In this document: positions 8,570 through 17,091 of the stretch, piece by piece
Numbering within the stretch: position 1 is the first letter of the stretch
Layout of the letters: each line of letters opens with the position of its first letter
Origin: Burkholderiales bacterium
GTDB lineage: Bacteria; Pseudomonadota; Gammaproteobacteria; Burkholderiales; Burkholderiaceae_C
Direction: 5' to 3'
Assembly (NCBI GenBank): GCA_016213325.1
Contig: JACRAY010000022.1
Span: forward strand, 78,457-142,456
DNA length: 64,000 nt
Notes under the pieces: model-generated
Databases searched by the model: none
Told to the model about the DNA's origin: nothing
The model's input: only the letters and a program-made list of their open reading frames with translations
Position numbers and translations under genes: made by a program

Positions 8570-10207
8570 TCAGGCAGCCGCTACCGGCACCCGCAGCTCC
8601 TTGCGCAGGATCTTGCCCACGGTGGACTTCGGCAGCGCTTCCAGGAAAGTCACGTGACGCGGCACCTTGTACCCCGTCAGGTTCTTGCGGCAGTGCGCCA
8701 TGATGTCCTGTTCGTCGACCGCTTCCGAGCGCCTCACCACGAACAGATGCGGGACCTCACCGGAGCGCTCATCGGGCACGCCGATGCACGCGCACTCCAG
8801 CACGCCCGGGTGCAGCGCCGCTACGCCCTCGATCTCGTTGGGGTACACATTGAAGCCCGACACCAGGATCATGTCCTTCTTGCGGTCGACGATGCGCATC
8901 AGGCCCTGGGCATCCATCGTCACCACGTCGCCGGTGCGGAACCAACCGTCCGCGGTAAACACCTTGCGCGTTTCGTCGTCGCGTTTCCAATAACCGGCGA
9001 AGACCTGCGGGCCTTTGATGAGCAGTTCGCCCGGCGTGCCGAGCGGCACCGGGTCGCCCGCGTCGTCGACGATCAGGACGTCGGTGGACGGTACCGGGAT
9101 GCCGATTGCGCCGTTGCAGCCGGGGGCGTTGAAGGTGGCGCTGGGTGAGGTCTCGGTCAGGCCATACGCCTCCGTGATGGGCGGGCCGCCTGCCTGCTCC
9201 CACTTGCGGGCCACGGCTTCCTGGATCGAAGCGCCGGCGCCGATCACGAGGCGGCAGCGCGAGAAGTCGAGCTGCGCCAGGTCCGGCATGTTCACCATGC
9301 CGTTGAACATCGTGTTCACGCCGATCAGCATGTCGAACGGCTCCCGGCGCAGCTCGGCGCATAGCCCTTGCACGTCCCTCGGGTTCGCCACGAGCCGGTT
9401 GTGTCCCCCGGTTGTGAGCGCCATGAGCGCGATCCCTAGCGGGAAGATGTGGTACAGCGGCAGCGGCGTGACAAGTTCCAGCTCGCCCAGGTCGAGCAGC
9501 AGGCCGAGCCAGGATTGCATCTGCAGCAGGCTGGCGAGCACGCTGCGGTGCGTGAGGCAGGCGCCCTTCGACACGCCGGTGGTCCCGCCGGTGTACTGCA
9601 GGAACGCAAGGTCGCCGGGGCGCACGTGGGGCCGGGTGAACGTCGCCTTTCGCGCCATCGCCTCGTGCAGCGGCACCGGCCGGGTTTCGGGGCTGGGCAG
9701 GCGCGCCGGGTTCGCCTCGGCGGGAGCGAGCAGCGCCTGCTTCACCGACTGCATCGGCACGGTGACCACGTTCCGCACTTCCGTGCGTTCCAGCACTTCC
9801 GCGACCAGCGCGGTGAAGGGGTCGGCCACCAGCAGGGCGGCCGCGCCGGCATCGGCCAGCTGGTACTCGGCCTCGCGGGCCGTGTAGAGCGGGTTGACCG
9901 TGACGCCCACGAACCCCGCCCGGATGATGGCAGCCAGGGCGACCGGGTAGAGCAGGTGGTTGGGCAGCAGCAGTGCGACACGGTCACCCTGCCGCAGGCC
10001 GGCCGCCTGCAGGTACGCAACGAGGCGCGCTGACGCGACGTCGACCTCCGCAAACGTCAGGGACTCGCCGTTGCACGTGACGGCCGTGCGGCCTGCATGC
10101 CGCGCGAAGGTGCCTTCGAGCGCCGTGAGGAGGGTGTCGCCTTCGCCCATCGCCAGCTCACGGGCCATCCCGGCAGGGTAGGAAGCGTGCCAGATGCGTT
10201 GTTCCAT
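8570..10207 (-). CDS. Long-chain-fatty-acid--CoA ligase-type AMP-binding enzyme
   Basis: A 545-residue acyl-adenylate-forming ligase with intact motifs: the phosphate loop YTGGTTGVSKG at 205-215, YGLTETSPS at 348-356, the TGD motif in GWFRTGDVVT, the hinge DRKKDMILVSGFNVYPNEIE, and the C-terminal catalytic Lys in GKILRKELR. It makes acyl-CoA from an acid, ATP and CoA. ATG 10207 was taken because homology starts at MEQRIWHASYP; the same frame continues upstream across the next gene only by chance. It lies 20 bp behind the DsbA-fold gene in a leftward operon whose promoter carries the shared TetR-type operator. Confidence 0.93.
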   Translation of the reverse strand: MEQRIWHASYPAGMARELAMGEGDTLLTALEGTFARHAGRTAVTCNGESLTFAEVDVASARLVAYLQAAGLRQGDRVALLLPNHLLYPVALAAIIRAGFVGVTVNPLYTAREAEYQLADAGAAALLVADPFTALVAEVLERTEVRNVVTVPMQSVKQALLAPAEANPARLPSPETRPVPLHEAMARKATFTRPHVRPGDLAFLQYTGGTTGVSKGACLTHRSVLASLLQMQSWLGLLLDLGELELVTPLPLYHIFPLGIALMALTTGGHNRLVANPRDVQGLCAELRREPFDMLIGVNTMFNGMVNMPDLAQLDFSRCRLVIGAGASIQEAVARKWEQAGGPPITEAYGLTETSPSATFNAPGCNGAIGIPVPSTDVLIVDDAGDPVPLGTPGELLIKGPQVFAGYWKRDDETRKVFTADGWFRTGDVVTMDAQGLMRIVDRKKDMILVSGFNVYPNEIEGVAALHPGVLECACIGVPDERSGEVPHLFVVRRSEAVDEQDIMAHCRKNLTGYKVPRHVTFLEALPKSTVGKILRKELRVPVAAA

Positions 10208-10227
10208 GTTGTCTCCTCTTCGGGGGT

Positions 10228-10821
10228 TCAGGCAGCCAGCGCTTCGCGCACGAAGTCCATCCGGTCCTGGCCGAAGAACATCTCGTCGCCCACGAAGATC
10301 GTCGGTGCCCCGAACACGCCGCGCTGCACCGCCTCCTCGGTCGTCGCCTTGAGCGCGGCCTTTGTCGCGGGGTCCTGCGTGAGCCGGTCGATCTCGGCGG
10401 GGTCGAAGCCGCCACCCGCCAGTACGTCGGCGGTGAGCTGCGGCTGGTTCAGGTCGAGCGCATCGATCCACAAGCCCTTGAACACGCAGGCCAGCAGTTG
10501 CTGCAGCCGCTCGGGCTGGTGCAACTGCACGCCCGTCACGGCGCGCATCAGGAACAGCGTGATGATGGGGAAGTGCGGGTTGCTCTTCAGCGGCACGCCG
10601 TAGCGGCGCGCGTGGCGTTCGTAGTCCATGTTGGTGTAGCGGCCCTTGACGGGGATCGTTGCGGGCGAGGCATTGCCCGTCGCCTGGTACACGCCGCCGA
10701 GCAGCATGGGTCGGTACAGCAGGTCGGCCTGGTACTGGCCGCACAGGCCGGGCAGCTGGGTCCAGGCCAGGTAGGACGCCGGGCTGCCGACGTCGAAGAA
10801 GAAGTGGACGGATTTGCGCAT
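10228..10821 (-). CDS. 2-hydroxychromene-2-carboxylate isomerase-like DsbA-family protein
   Basis: A 197-residue thioredoxin-fold protein of the NahD/kappa-GST class. The N-terminal FDVGSPASYLAW has Ser where redox DsbA proteins have CxxC, as expected for isomerases using glutathione or no cofactor. It also has the cis-Pro loop GAPTIFVGDEMFFGQDRMDF. NahD relatives isomerise hydroxychromene carboxylate in naphthalene breakdown, but many homologues occur beside acyl-CoA genes with unknown substrates. It is the first gene of the operon with the acyl-CoA ligase, and an AAAGG ribosome site precedes ATG 10821. Confidence 0.85.
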   Translation of the reverse strand: MRKSVHFFFDVGSPASYLAWTQLPGLCGQYQADLLYRPMLLGGVYQATGNASPATIPVKGRYTNMDYERHARRYGVPLKSNPHFPIITLFLMRAVTGVQLHQPERLQQLLACVFKGLWIDALDLNQPQLTADVLAGGGFDPAEIDRLTQDPATKAALKATTEEAVQRGVFGAPTIFVGDEMFFGQDRMDFVREALAA

Positions 10822-10833
10822 GGATCACCTTTC

Positions 10834-10886
10834 AATAAACGTACGTTAGGTAAACGTAAGCTAATCCATGAAGAGGAGGCTGTCAA
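10834..10886 (-). promoter_or_regulatory. Promoter and putative TetR operator of the isomerase-ligase operon
   Basis: Reading leftward, a TTGACA -35 box (complement of 10881-10886) is followed 17 bases later by TAGCTT. Next comes the operator, plus-strand AATAAACG-TACGTT-AGGTAAACGTAAG at 10834-10860. It matches the 6774 site base for base at most positions and has the same 15-base spacing of its two ACG elements. It would overlap the transcription start. Confidence 0.55.
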
Positions 10887-10910
10887 CCGGAATTTTCTTT
10901 TCCAGATTTA

Positions 10911-10977
10911 TTGACAAACTATCGTTCAATGATTATCGTCCCCTCCATTGTCGAACGACCGTTCGATAAAGGAGAGA
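10911..10977 (+). promoter_or_regulatory. Promoter region with inverted repeat upstream of the SDR gene
   Basis: TTGACA at 10911-10916 is followed by CAAACTATCGT (also present at 19083 near the liv promoter). A perfect 16-base inverted repeat follows, TCGAACG-AC-CGTTCGA at 10951-10966, whose centre is again ACG-NN-CGTT. An AAAGGAGAG ribosome site at 10968-10976 precedes ATG 10982. This is the third likely binding region of the same TetR regulator. Confidence 0.5.
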
Positions 10978-10981
10978 CTCC

Positions 10982-11722
10982 ATGGACAAATCAGGCGGGC
11001 CGCCCCGGGTAGCCCTCGTCATCGGTGCCGGCGATTCGACCGGCAGCGCCATCGCCGCGCGGTTCGCCCGCGAGGGCTACATCGCGTGCCTCACGCGCCG
11101 CTCGGCCGACAAGCTGCAGCCGGCGCTCGAGCGCATCCGCGCCGCCGGGGGCCAGGCCTTCGGCTACGGCAGCGACGCGCGCAAGGAGGAAGATGTGGTG
11201 GCCCTCATCGACCAGGTCGAGAAGGAGCACGGCCCCATCGAGGTGCTGGTGTTCAACATCGGTGCCAACGTGCCCAGCAGCATCCTGGAGGAGACGGGCC
11301 GCAAGTACTTCAAGGTCTGGGAGATGGCCACCTTCAGCGGCTTCCTGAATGCCCGCGAGGTGGCGCGCCGCATGGTCACCCGCGGCCGCGGCACGATCCT
11401 GTTCACCGGCGCGACGGCCGGCATCCGGGGCTCCGCCAACTTCGCGGCCTTCGCCGGCGCGAAGCATGCGCTGCGCGCGCTCGCCCAGAGCATGGCGCGC
11501 GAACTCGGGCCGCGGAACATCCACGTGGCGCACGTCGTGGTGGATGGCGCGATCGACACCGACTTCATCCGCTCCAACTTCCCGGATCGCTACGCGCTGA
11601 AGGAGCAGGACGGCATCCTGAACCCGGAACACATCGCGGAGAACTACTGGTACCTGCACACGCAGCCGCGCGACGCCTGGACCTTCGAGATGGACCTGCG
11701 CCCCTACATGGAAACCTGGTGA
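10982..11722 (+). CDS. SDR-family oxidoreductase lacking the catalytic tyrosine
   Basis: A 246-residue short-chain dehydrogenase fold: nucleotide loop VIGAGDSTGSAIA near 13-25 and FNIGAN in place of the usual NNAG. The active-site helix reads FAAFAGAKHALRALAQSMAR, so the YxxxK pair is Phe157-xxx-Lys161. A relative group with this FAGAK variant is known in proteobacteria. The dehydrogenase reaction may therefore be altered or absent. It lies 7 bp before the nitronate-monooxygenase gene and behind a promoter with the shared operator. Confidence 0.82.
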   Translation: MDKSGGPPRVALVIGAGDSTGSAIAARFAREGYIACLTRRSADKLQPALERIRAAGGQAFGYGSDARKEEDVVALIDQVEKEHGPIEVLVFNIGANVPSSILEETGRKYFKVWEMATFSGFLNAREVARRMVTRGRGTILFTGATAGIRGSANFAAFAGAKHALRALAQSMARELGPRNIHVAHVVVDGAIDTDFIRSNFPDRYALKEQDGILNPEHIAENYWYLHTQPRDAWTFEMDLRPYMETW

Positions 11723-11729
11723 GCAACAG

Positions 11730-12716
11730 ATGAAAACACGAATCACTGAACTGTTCGGCATCCGCCACCCGATTATCCAGGGCGGCATGCACTACGTGGG
11801 CTTTGCCGAGCTGGCTGCCGCCGTCTCGAACGCGGGCGCGCTGGGCATCATCACGGCATTGACGCAGAAGACGCCCGAATTGCTGGCGCGCGAGATTCGC
11901 CGCTGCCGCGACATGACAGACCAGCCCTTCGGCGTGAATCTCACGTTCCTGCCCACGCTCGCCTCGCCGCCTTATCCCGAGTATATCCAGGCCATCGCCG
12001 AGGGCGGCGTGCGCATCGTGGAGACGGCGGGCCGCAGCCCCGAGGCCTACATGCCGGCGCTCAAGAAGGCAGGCATCAAGGTGATCCACAAGTGCACCTC
12101 GGTGCGGCACTCGTTGAAAGCCGAGTCCATCGGCTGCGACGCAGTGAGCGTCGACGGCTTCGAGTGCGGCGGCCACCCGGGCGAGGACGACATTCCCAAC
12201 ATGATCCTGCTCCCGCGCGCAGCCGACGAACTGAAGATCCCGTTCGTGGCTTCGGGCGGCATGGCCGATGGCCGCAGCCTGGTGGCGGCGCTCGCGCTCG
12301 GCGCCGACGGCATCAACATGGGCACGCGCTTCGTCGCCACCCAGGAAGCGCCGGTGCACCAGAATGTCAAGGACGCGATCGTGGCCGCGACCGAGCTCGA
12401 CACGCGGCTTGTGATGCGCGGGCTGCGCAACACGGAGCGCGTGCTGACCAACTCCGCCGTGGAGCAGCTGATCGAAATCGAGAAGGCCAGGGGCGCCAAC
12501 CTTAAGTTCGACGACATCCTGGACAAGGTGGCAGGCGTCTATCCGCGCGTGATGGTGGAGGGCGACATGGACGCCGGGGCCTGGAGCTGCGGCATGGTGG
12601 CCGGGTTGATCCGCGACATTCCGTCGGTGGCCGAACTGGTGGACCGGATCATGGACGAGGCTGACCAGCTGGTGGCGCGGCGGTTGAGCGGCATGCTCGA
12701 AACGGTCGCCGCGTAG
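11730..12716 (+). CDS. Nitronate monooxygenase / 2-nitropropane dioxygenase-family flavoprotein
   Basis: A 328-residue FMN-dependent TIM-barrel protein. The opening GIRHPIIQGGMHYVG, the phosphate-binding end VASGGMADGRSL and GADGINMGTRF, and the conserved CGGHPG loop define the NMO family, class I. In this setting such proteins often act on acyl-CoA or enoyl substrates (FabK-like) rather than nitroalkanes, and the true substrate is unknown. It is the second gene of a rightward pair with the Tyr-less SDR and is convergent with the AMP-binding gene. Confidence 0.88.
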   Translation: MKTRITELFGIRHPIIQGGMHYVGFAELAAAVSNAGALGIITALTQKTPELLAREIRRCRDMTDQPFGVNLTFLPTLASPPYPEYIQAIAEGGVRIVETAGRSPEAYMPALKKAGIKVIHKCTSVRHSLKAESIGCDAVSVDGFECGGHPGEDDIPNMILLPRAADELKIPFVASGGMADGRSLVAALALGADGINMGTRFVATQEAPVHQNVKDAIVAATELDTRLVMRGLRNTERVLTNSAVEQLIEIEKARGANLKFDDILDKVAGVYPRVMVEGDMDAGAWSCGMVAGLIRDIPSVAELVDRIMDEADQLVARRLSGMLETVAA

Positions 12717-12722
12717 ATCGGT

Positions 12723-12751
12723 GCCGGGGTACTGCGAAGCGGCACCCCGGC
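12723..12751. terminator. Candidate bidirectional hairpin between convergent genes
   Basis: GCCGGGGT at 12723-12730 pairs perfectly with ACCCCGGC at 12744-12751 around a 13-base loop. It sits between the stops of the convergent nitronate-monooxygenase and AMP-binding genes. There is no T run, so it would be a weak or factor-assisted terminator. Confidence 0.4.
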
Positions 12752-12762
12752 TTCCGGATCAC

Positions 12763-14310
12763 TTACCGCGGCGCATCACCTGCGGCCTTCGACCTAAGGC
12801 CGCGAAGCACTTCGGCAGCGGCCTCGCCGGCAGCTTTCGCGGCCTTCTCATCTTCCCCCTCCATCTGCTCCAGCAAGTCAGCATGGCGCTGCGCGACCAC
12901 ATCGCGCCGCAGCCGCAGCGACCCCGACAAGGCTTCGTCGTCCGCTGCCAGCTCCGTCGGGATCAGCCGGAACGCGTGGACGCGAGCACCTTCGGGCAAC
13001 CGGGCGTTGGCACGCTCCACTTCGGACTGCAGCAACTCGCCGACCGCCGGCGAGGTGAGTAGGTCTTCGAAGCGCGTGAAGGGCACTTGGCGCTCCTGGG
13101 CCCAGGCGAGCAGGAACTCGCGCTCCGGGCGCAGCAGCGCTGCCCGGTGTCCCGCGACGCCTTCGAACACCAGCGCATCCGCGATGGCGCAGCTGGCCGC
13201 CAGCTCGCGCTCGGCATCACCGGCATGCGCCCCTTCCTGGGGCTCGATGTACGCTTCCTCGATCCGCACACCCAGGGCCGCATACCAGCCCAGAACCTCG
13301 GTGGAGCAACAGCCGCCGGAACTGATCACGAACGGCGAGCGCACCAGCCCCAGCTTGCGGCGGATGTTGCGCGCCGTGAGCCGGGACAGCCCACGCGGCT
13401 GCGGGCTGGCGAGCGCCCTGCGAAGCGCACTGCGAGCCCATGGCGGGGCGAGGAATGCCTGCGCCTCGATGCGGCTCATTTGCTTCTCCCAGAACCGCGC
13501 CGGCGCGTGCACCCAATGCGGCTGCACGTCCTGCAGATCGTTCAGCACGGTCGCGGGTTGCTCGGCGAAGTGCACCACCGTCCCCGCTGCCAGCGCCGCG
13601 TAGACGAGGGCCCGCTCGCCGGCATGCGCCAACGGTGCGAAGGACAGCACGGACTGCCCGCGCCGCGTTCGCGCCAGGGACGCCGCAGCCGCGATGCTTT
13701 CGAGCGCCTGTGCCTGGCTCACCGGTCGCAGGGGCAGGGCGTCCGGGTGCGTCGTGCTCTCCAGCAGCCAGGCAGTGTCGCCGGCGGAGACCCGATGCGC
13801 CCGCAGCGATGGCCCATGCTCGCGGGCGAACTCACTGCCGAAGCCGGCGAAAGAGGCCCAGCTCACGACCGAGCATCCCGCAGTGCCGGCGACATCGCGT
13901 TCGTCCAGCAGGACCACGCGGCGCAAGCTTCCGGCTGCGAGGAGCGGCTCCAGCTTGCGCAACTGGGCGGCGTCCTCGACGACCACGACTTCGCTGCGTG
14001 CCAGGTCCAGCGCCTGCATGGTCGCTGCCGCACTCCAAGTCGGGTGGATGCCGTGCGAAACGCAGCCGGCGAGATGGACACCCAGGTCTGCGGCCAGCCA
14101 TTCGGGGCGGCTCTCGGACAGGATGGAAACGACCGATCCCGGCCCCACGCCGAGGCGGCGCAGTGCGAAGGCGAAGTGCTCGGCCGCCAGCGCGAGGCGC
14201 TTGAAGTCCCAGGTCGTCCACACGCCGCGGCGCTTGTGGCGCAGCGCGGCCGACTCGGGCGACTCTTCAGAAAGCCGGGACAACCACTCGGGCAGCGTCG
14301 CTGCGCTCAT
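12763..14310 (-). CDS. Degenerate AMP-binding (long-chain acyl-CoA synthetase-like) protein, probable pseudoenzyme
   Basis: A 515-residue protein related to long-chain acyl-CoA synthetases (SFAPLAHAGERALVYAALAA corresponds to the family's SFLPLSHIAER region). The ATP phosphate loop TSGTTGxPKG is replaced by ESTTHPDALPL. The YGxTE motif reads YIEPQE, and the following stretch that should hold the TGD and DRKKD motifs is deleted. The frame is nonetheless fully open, and its start overlaps the substrate-binding-protein stop as ATGA, so it is translated with the liv operon. It may bind acyl groups without activating them, or be an early pseudogene. Confidence 0.75.
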   Translation of the reverse strand: MSAATLPEWLSRLSEESPESAALRHKRRGVWTTWDFKRLALAAEHFAFALRRLGVGPGSVVSILSESRPEWLAADLGVHLAGCVSHGIHPTWSAAATMQALDLARSEVVVVEDAAQLRKLEPLLAAGSLRRVVLLDERDVAGTAGCSVVSWASFAGFGSEFAREHGPSLRAHRVSAGDTAWLLESTTHPDALPLRPVSQAQALESIAAAASLARTRRGQSVLSFAPLAHAGERALVYAALAAGTVVHFAEQPATVLNDLQDVQPHWVHAPARFWEKQMSRIEAQAFLAPPWARSALRRALASPQPRGLSRLTARNIRRKLGLVRSPFVISSGGCCSTEVLGWYAALGVRIEEAYIEPQEGAHAGDAERELAASCAIADALVFEGVAGHRAALLRPEREFLLAWAQERQVPFTRFEDLLTSPAVGELLQSEVERANARLPEGARVHAFRLIPTELAADDEALSGSLRLRRDVVAQRHADLLEQMEGEDEKAAKAAGEAAAEVLRGLRSKAAGDAPR

Positions 14311-15500
14311 ACGGCCGTGCGATTCGGATCGATCACGGAAGAGCGCGCCACCCACCGCCCGCGTTCCACCTGCTCCACCTGCATCCATTCAGGATCCACG
14401 TGGTTGTTGGTGAAGCGCTGCGGCGCGTACGACGATAGCCCTTTGAACTGCGAAGCTTGCAGGCTCTTCACCATCTTCTCGGTGGTGAGGTCGCGACCCG
14501 CCGCCTGCAGCGCCTGGAAGAACCACGAGGCATAGTCGTAGAACGCCAGCGCCGCGTCATCGGCGTCGATGCCGAAGCGCTTGCGGTAGCTGTCAGCCCA
14601 CTGCCGGCCGGCGGGGGGCAGCTGGTCCATCGGCGTGATCAGCCAGCTGCCGATGCCGTACAGGCCTTCGACTGCGGCCTTGCCGATGTTGGCCGTGAGC
14701 CCGGCGCGACCCGGGCTGGCCGTCAGCACGTTCACGCCGGTCCAGCCGAGCTTCTTCACTTCGGCCGAGACTGCGATGGTCTCGCGCGTTACCGTCGCGC
14801 AGACGATCAGGTCCACGTTGGCCGCCTTCATGCGCGCGACCTGTGACGAGAAGTCGATGTCGCCGACCTTGTAGCTCGCCTCCGCCACCGGCGCGAGGCC
14901 GGCCGAAGCGAGGCCCGCCTTCAGCCCCTTGCCCACCAGGTCGCCGAAGGGGCCCTCCTGGTAGATGTAGCCCACGCGCTTGCTGCCGAGATTCTTCAGC
15001 GCCCACCGCACGCCGGCAGACGTGGTGCTGTCGTAGTGCAGATTGGTCGTGAACAGCAGGGGCGAGTTGCCCGAGGCCTCGCGGACCAGCGCTGAGGCGG
15101 CATAGGGAGCGAAGTTGATGACGCCGGCGTCGGCGATCTTCTTCGCGGTGGCCACCGTCGGGCCGGAGCCGAAGGGCACCAGCATCGCAAACACCTCGTC
15201 GCGGCGGATCAGCTTGTCCACGGCGCGGACGGCCTGCGGCGGCGCGCTGGCATTGTCCTCGATGACGAGGCGGATCTTGCGGCCGTGGATGCCGCCCGCC
15301 TCGTTCACTTCGTCCACGCGCATCTGCACGCCGTTGCGGATCGGCGGGATGGCGATCGCGGCGGGACCGGAGAGGTCCATGTGGGTGCCCAGCACGAGCT
15401 CCTTGTCGCCGACGCCGGCGGCGCGGGCGGGAAGAGCCCCGAAAGCAGGGGCGAGGCCGGCGAGGGTGGAGGTGATGAGCGTTCTGCGGTTGATGGCCAT
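14307..15500 (-). CDS. Branched-chain-amino-acid-type ABC transporter, periplasmic binding protein (LivK family)
   Basis: A 397-residue secreted receptor. A signal peptide with a twin-arginine-like start (AINRRTLITSTLAGLAPAFG) is followed by the LivK/peripla_BP_6 core (LVLGTHMDLSGPAA, then EVNEAGGIHGRKIRLVIEDN). This family also carries aromatic acids, urea and short fatty acids, and the surrounding acyl-CoA genes argue for an organic acid rather than an amino acid. It follows livF by 36 bp and precedes the AMP-binding gene by an ATGA overlap, so it is gene five of a six-gene leftward operon. Confidence 0.9.
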   Translation of the reverse strand: MAINRRTLITSTLAGLAPAFGALPARAAGVGDKELVLGTHMDLSGPAAIAIPPIRNGVQMRVDEVNEAGGIHGRKIRLVIEDNASAPPQAVRAVDKLIRRDEVFAMLVPFGSGPTVATAKKIADAGVINFAPYAASALVREASGNSPLLFTTNLHYDSTTSAGVRWALKNLGSKRVGYIYQEGPFGDLVGKGLKAGLASAGLAPVAEASYKVGDIDFSSQVARMKAANVDLIVCATVTRETIAVSAEVKKLGWTGVNVLTASPGRAGLTANIGKAAVEGLYGIGSWLITPMDQLPPAGRQWADSYRKRFGIDADDAALAFYDYASWFFQALQAAGRDLTTEKMVKSLQASQFKGLSSYAPQRFTNNHVDPEWMQVEQVERGRWVARSSVIDPNRTAV

Positions 15501-15536
15501 GGCAAGTCCTTCGTCGTTGAGGGGATGGCTTGGGGG

Positions 15537-16319
15537 TCAGCGCCAGGTGGGCTGCTGTCGGTGCGAGCGTGGACGCTGGGCCGCGGTGTGACCGCCCTGC
15601 GCGCCGCCAAGGTAGAAATCGCGCACGTCGTCGCGCGCCATCAGTTCGGCGCAGGTCCCGTCGAGGGCGACGCGCCCGAGTTCAATCACGTAGCCGTCAT
15701 CGGCCGTCTCGAGGGCGAGCGCGGCGTTCTGCTCGACGACGAGCACAGCCATCGCGAGTTCCAGGCTCACCCGCCGGACGATCCCGAAGATCTCCTTGGT
15801 GAACAGAGGCGACAGGCCAAGCGACGGTTCGTCCAGCAGCAGCAGCCGGGGCCGGCCCATGAGCGCGCGGCCGATGGCGACCATCTGTTGCTCGCCGCCG
15901 GACAACAAGCCCGCTGGCTGTCGGCTGCGTTCGGCCAATCGCGGAAACCAGCTGTAGATGCGGTCGAGGTCGCTTGCAATGCCTGCGTTGTCGCGCCGTG
16001 CGAAGGCGCCCAGTCGCAGGTTTTCGGCGACGGTGAGAAAGGGAAAGAGCTGCCGGCCCTCCGGCACCAGCACGACACCGGCGCGCGCGACCTGGTCCGC
16101 ATCCAGTCCGTCGATGCGCTGCCCCCCGAAGTCGATGCGGCCCTTGGCCGGCCTCAGCACGCCCGCAATGGTGTTCAGCAGCGTCGTCTTGCCGGCGCCG
16201 TTGGCGCCCAGCACGGCCACCATGCGGCCCGGCCGCACTTCCAGGTTGATGCCGCGGATCGCGTTGACCGGGCCGTACCAGGTCTCGATGTTGCGCACGG
16301 CAAGCACGGGTGTCGTCAT
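15537..16319 (-). CDS. livF: ABC transporter ATP-binding protein LivF
   Basis: A 260-residue ATPase with Walker A GANGAGKTT at 37-45, signature LSGGEQQMVAIGRAL and Walker B LLLLDEPSLGLSP. The short form and the EGRQLFPFLTVAENL segment identify the LivF branch. It energises uptake with LivG through the LivH/LivM channel. One base separates it from livG. The last 20 residues (GGHTAAQRPRSHRQQP) are an unstructured, Arg-rich tail not typical of the family. Confidence 0.93.
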   Translation of the reverse strand: MTTPVLAVRNIETWYGPVNAIRGINLEVRPGRMVAVLGANGAGKTTLLNTIAGVLRPAKGRIDFGGQRIDGLDADQVARAGVVLVPEGRQLFPFLTVAENLRLGAFARRDNAGIASDLDRIYSWFPRLAERSRQPAGLLSGGEQQMVAIGRALMGRPRLLLLDEPSLGLSPLFTKEIFGIVRRVSLELAMAVLVVEQNAALALETADDGYVIELGRVALDGTCAELMARDDVRDFYLGGAQGGHTAAQRPRSHRQQPTWR

Positions 16320-16320
16320 C

Positions 16321-17091
16321 TCAGTGCCCCAGGTAGGCCGCGACGACGCGCGGGTCGGACTGCACTTCCGCCGGCTTGCCGATGCGGATCGCCTGCCCCT
16401 GGTCCATCGCCAGGACGCGGTCGGCGACGGCGGAAACGAGCGACATGTCGTGCTCGACCATCACGAGGGTGATGCCGAGGCGTTCCCGCATCTCGCCGAT
16501 CCACAGGGCGAGCTCCCGCGTCTCCTCCGGGTTCAGGCCGGAGGCCGGCTCGTCGAGCAGCAGGATGTCCGGGGCGGAGGCCAGCGCCCGCCCCAGCTCC
16601 ACGATCTTTCGCACGCCATAGGGCAGGCCGGCCACCAGCTGGTCGCGGTGCGAGGCGAGTCCCAGCAGCTCGATCACGTCCTCCACCCGGGCGCGGGCGG
16701 CCACTTCCTCCTCGCGCGTGGCCCGCAGGTTGAGCAAGCGGGACGGGATGCTGGAGCGCAGCATGCGGTGCTGTCCGAGCAGCAGGTTGTCCAGCACGGT
16801 CGCGCCCTCGAACAGCTCGATGTTCTGGAAGGTGCGCGCCACGCCATGGCGCACCACGTCGTGCCGGGGCACGTGCGTGACGTCGCGCTCGCCCACGTGC
16901 ACCGAGCCGGCCGATGCGTCGAATACGCGTGTGATGAGGTTGAAGACCGATGTCTTGCCGGCACCGTTGGGCCCGATGATGGCGAACACCTCACCGGGTT
17001 CCACGCGGAAGTCGATGCCGCGGACTGCCTGCACACCGCCGAAGGAGAGGCTGAGGTGGCGCACCTCGAGGACTGGCGGAGACACCTTCAT
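16321..17091 (-). CDS. livG: ABC transporter ATP-binding protein LivG
   Basis: A 256-residue ATPase with Walker A GPNGAGKTS, the LivG-specific VARTFQNIELFEGATVLDN segment, signature LPYGVRKIVELGRAL (a degenerate LSGGQ, usual for LivG) and Walker B LLLDEPASGLNPEE. The ATG at 17091 shares one base with the livM stop (TGATG), which fixes the start and shows translational coupling. It is the partner of LivF in the heterodimeric ATPase. Confidence 0.93.
   Translation of the reverse strand: MKVSPPVLEVRHLSLSFGGVQAVRGIDFRVEPGEVFAIIGPNGAGKTSVFNLITRVFDASAGSVHVGERDVTHVPRHDVVRHGVARTFQNIELFEGATVLDNLLLGQHRMLRSSIPSRLLNLRATREEEVAARARVEDVIELLGLASHRDQLVAGLPYGVRKIVELGRALASAPDILLLDEPASGLNPEETRELALWIGEMRERLGITLVMVEHDMSLVSAVADRVLAMDQGQAIRIGKPAEVQSDPRVVAAYLGH

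Noticed and set aside
10208..10828. Upstream extension of the acyl-CoA ligase frame to 752 codons
   Set aside because: The extension overlaps the DsbA-fold isomerase gene in another frame and reads as low-complexity Arg/Pro; ligase homology starts at 10207.
13087..14535. 482-codon plus-strand frame opposite the degenerate AMP-binding gene
   Set aside because: The minus-strand frame has recognisable family sequence and coupling to its operon; the plus-strand frame is shadow coding.
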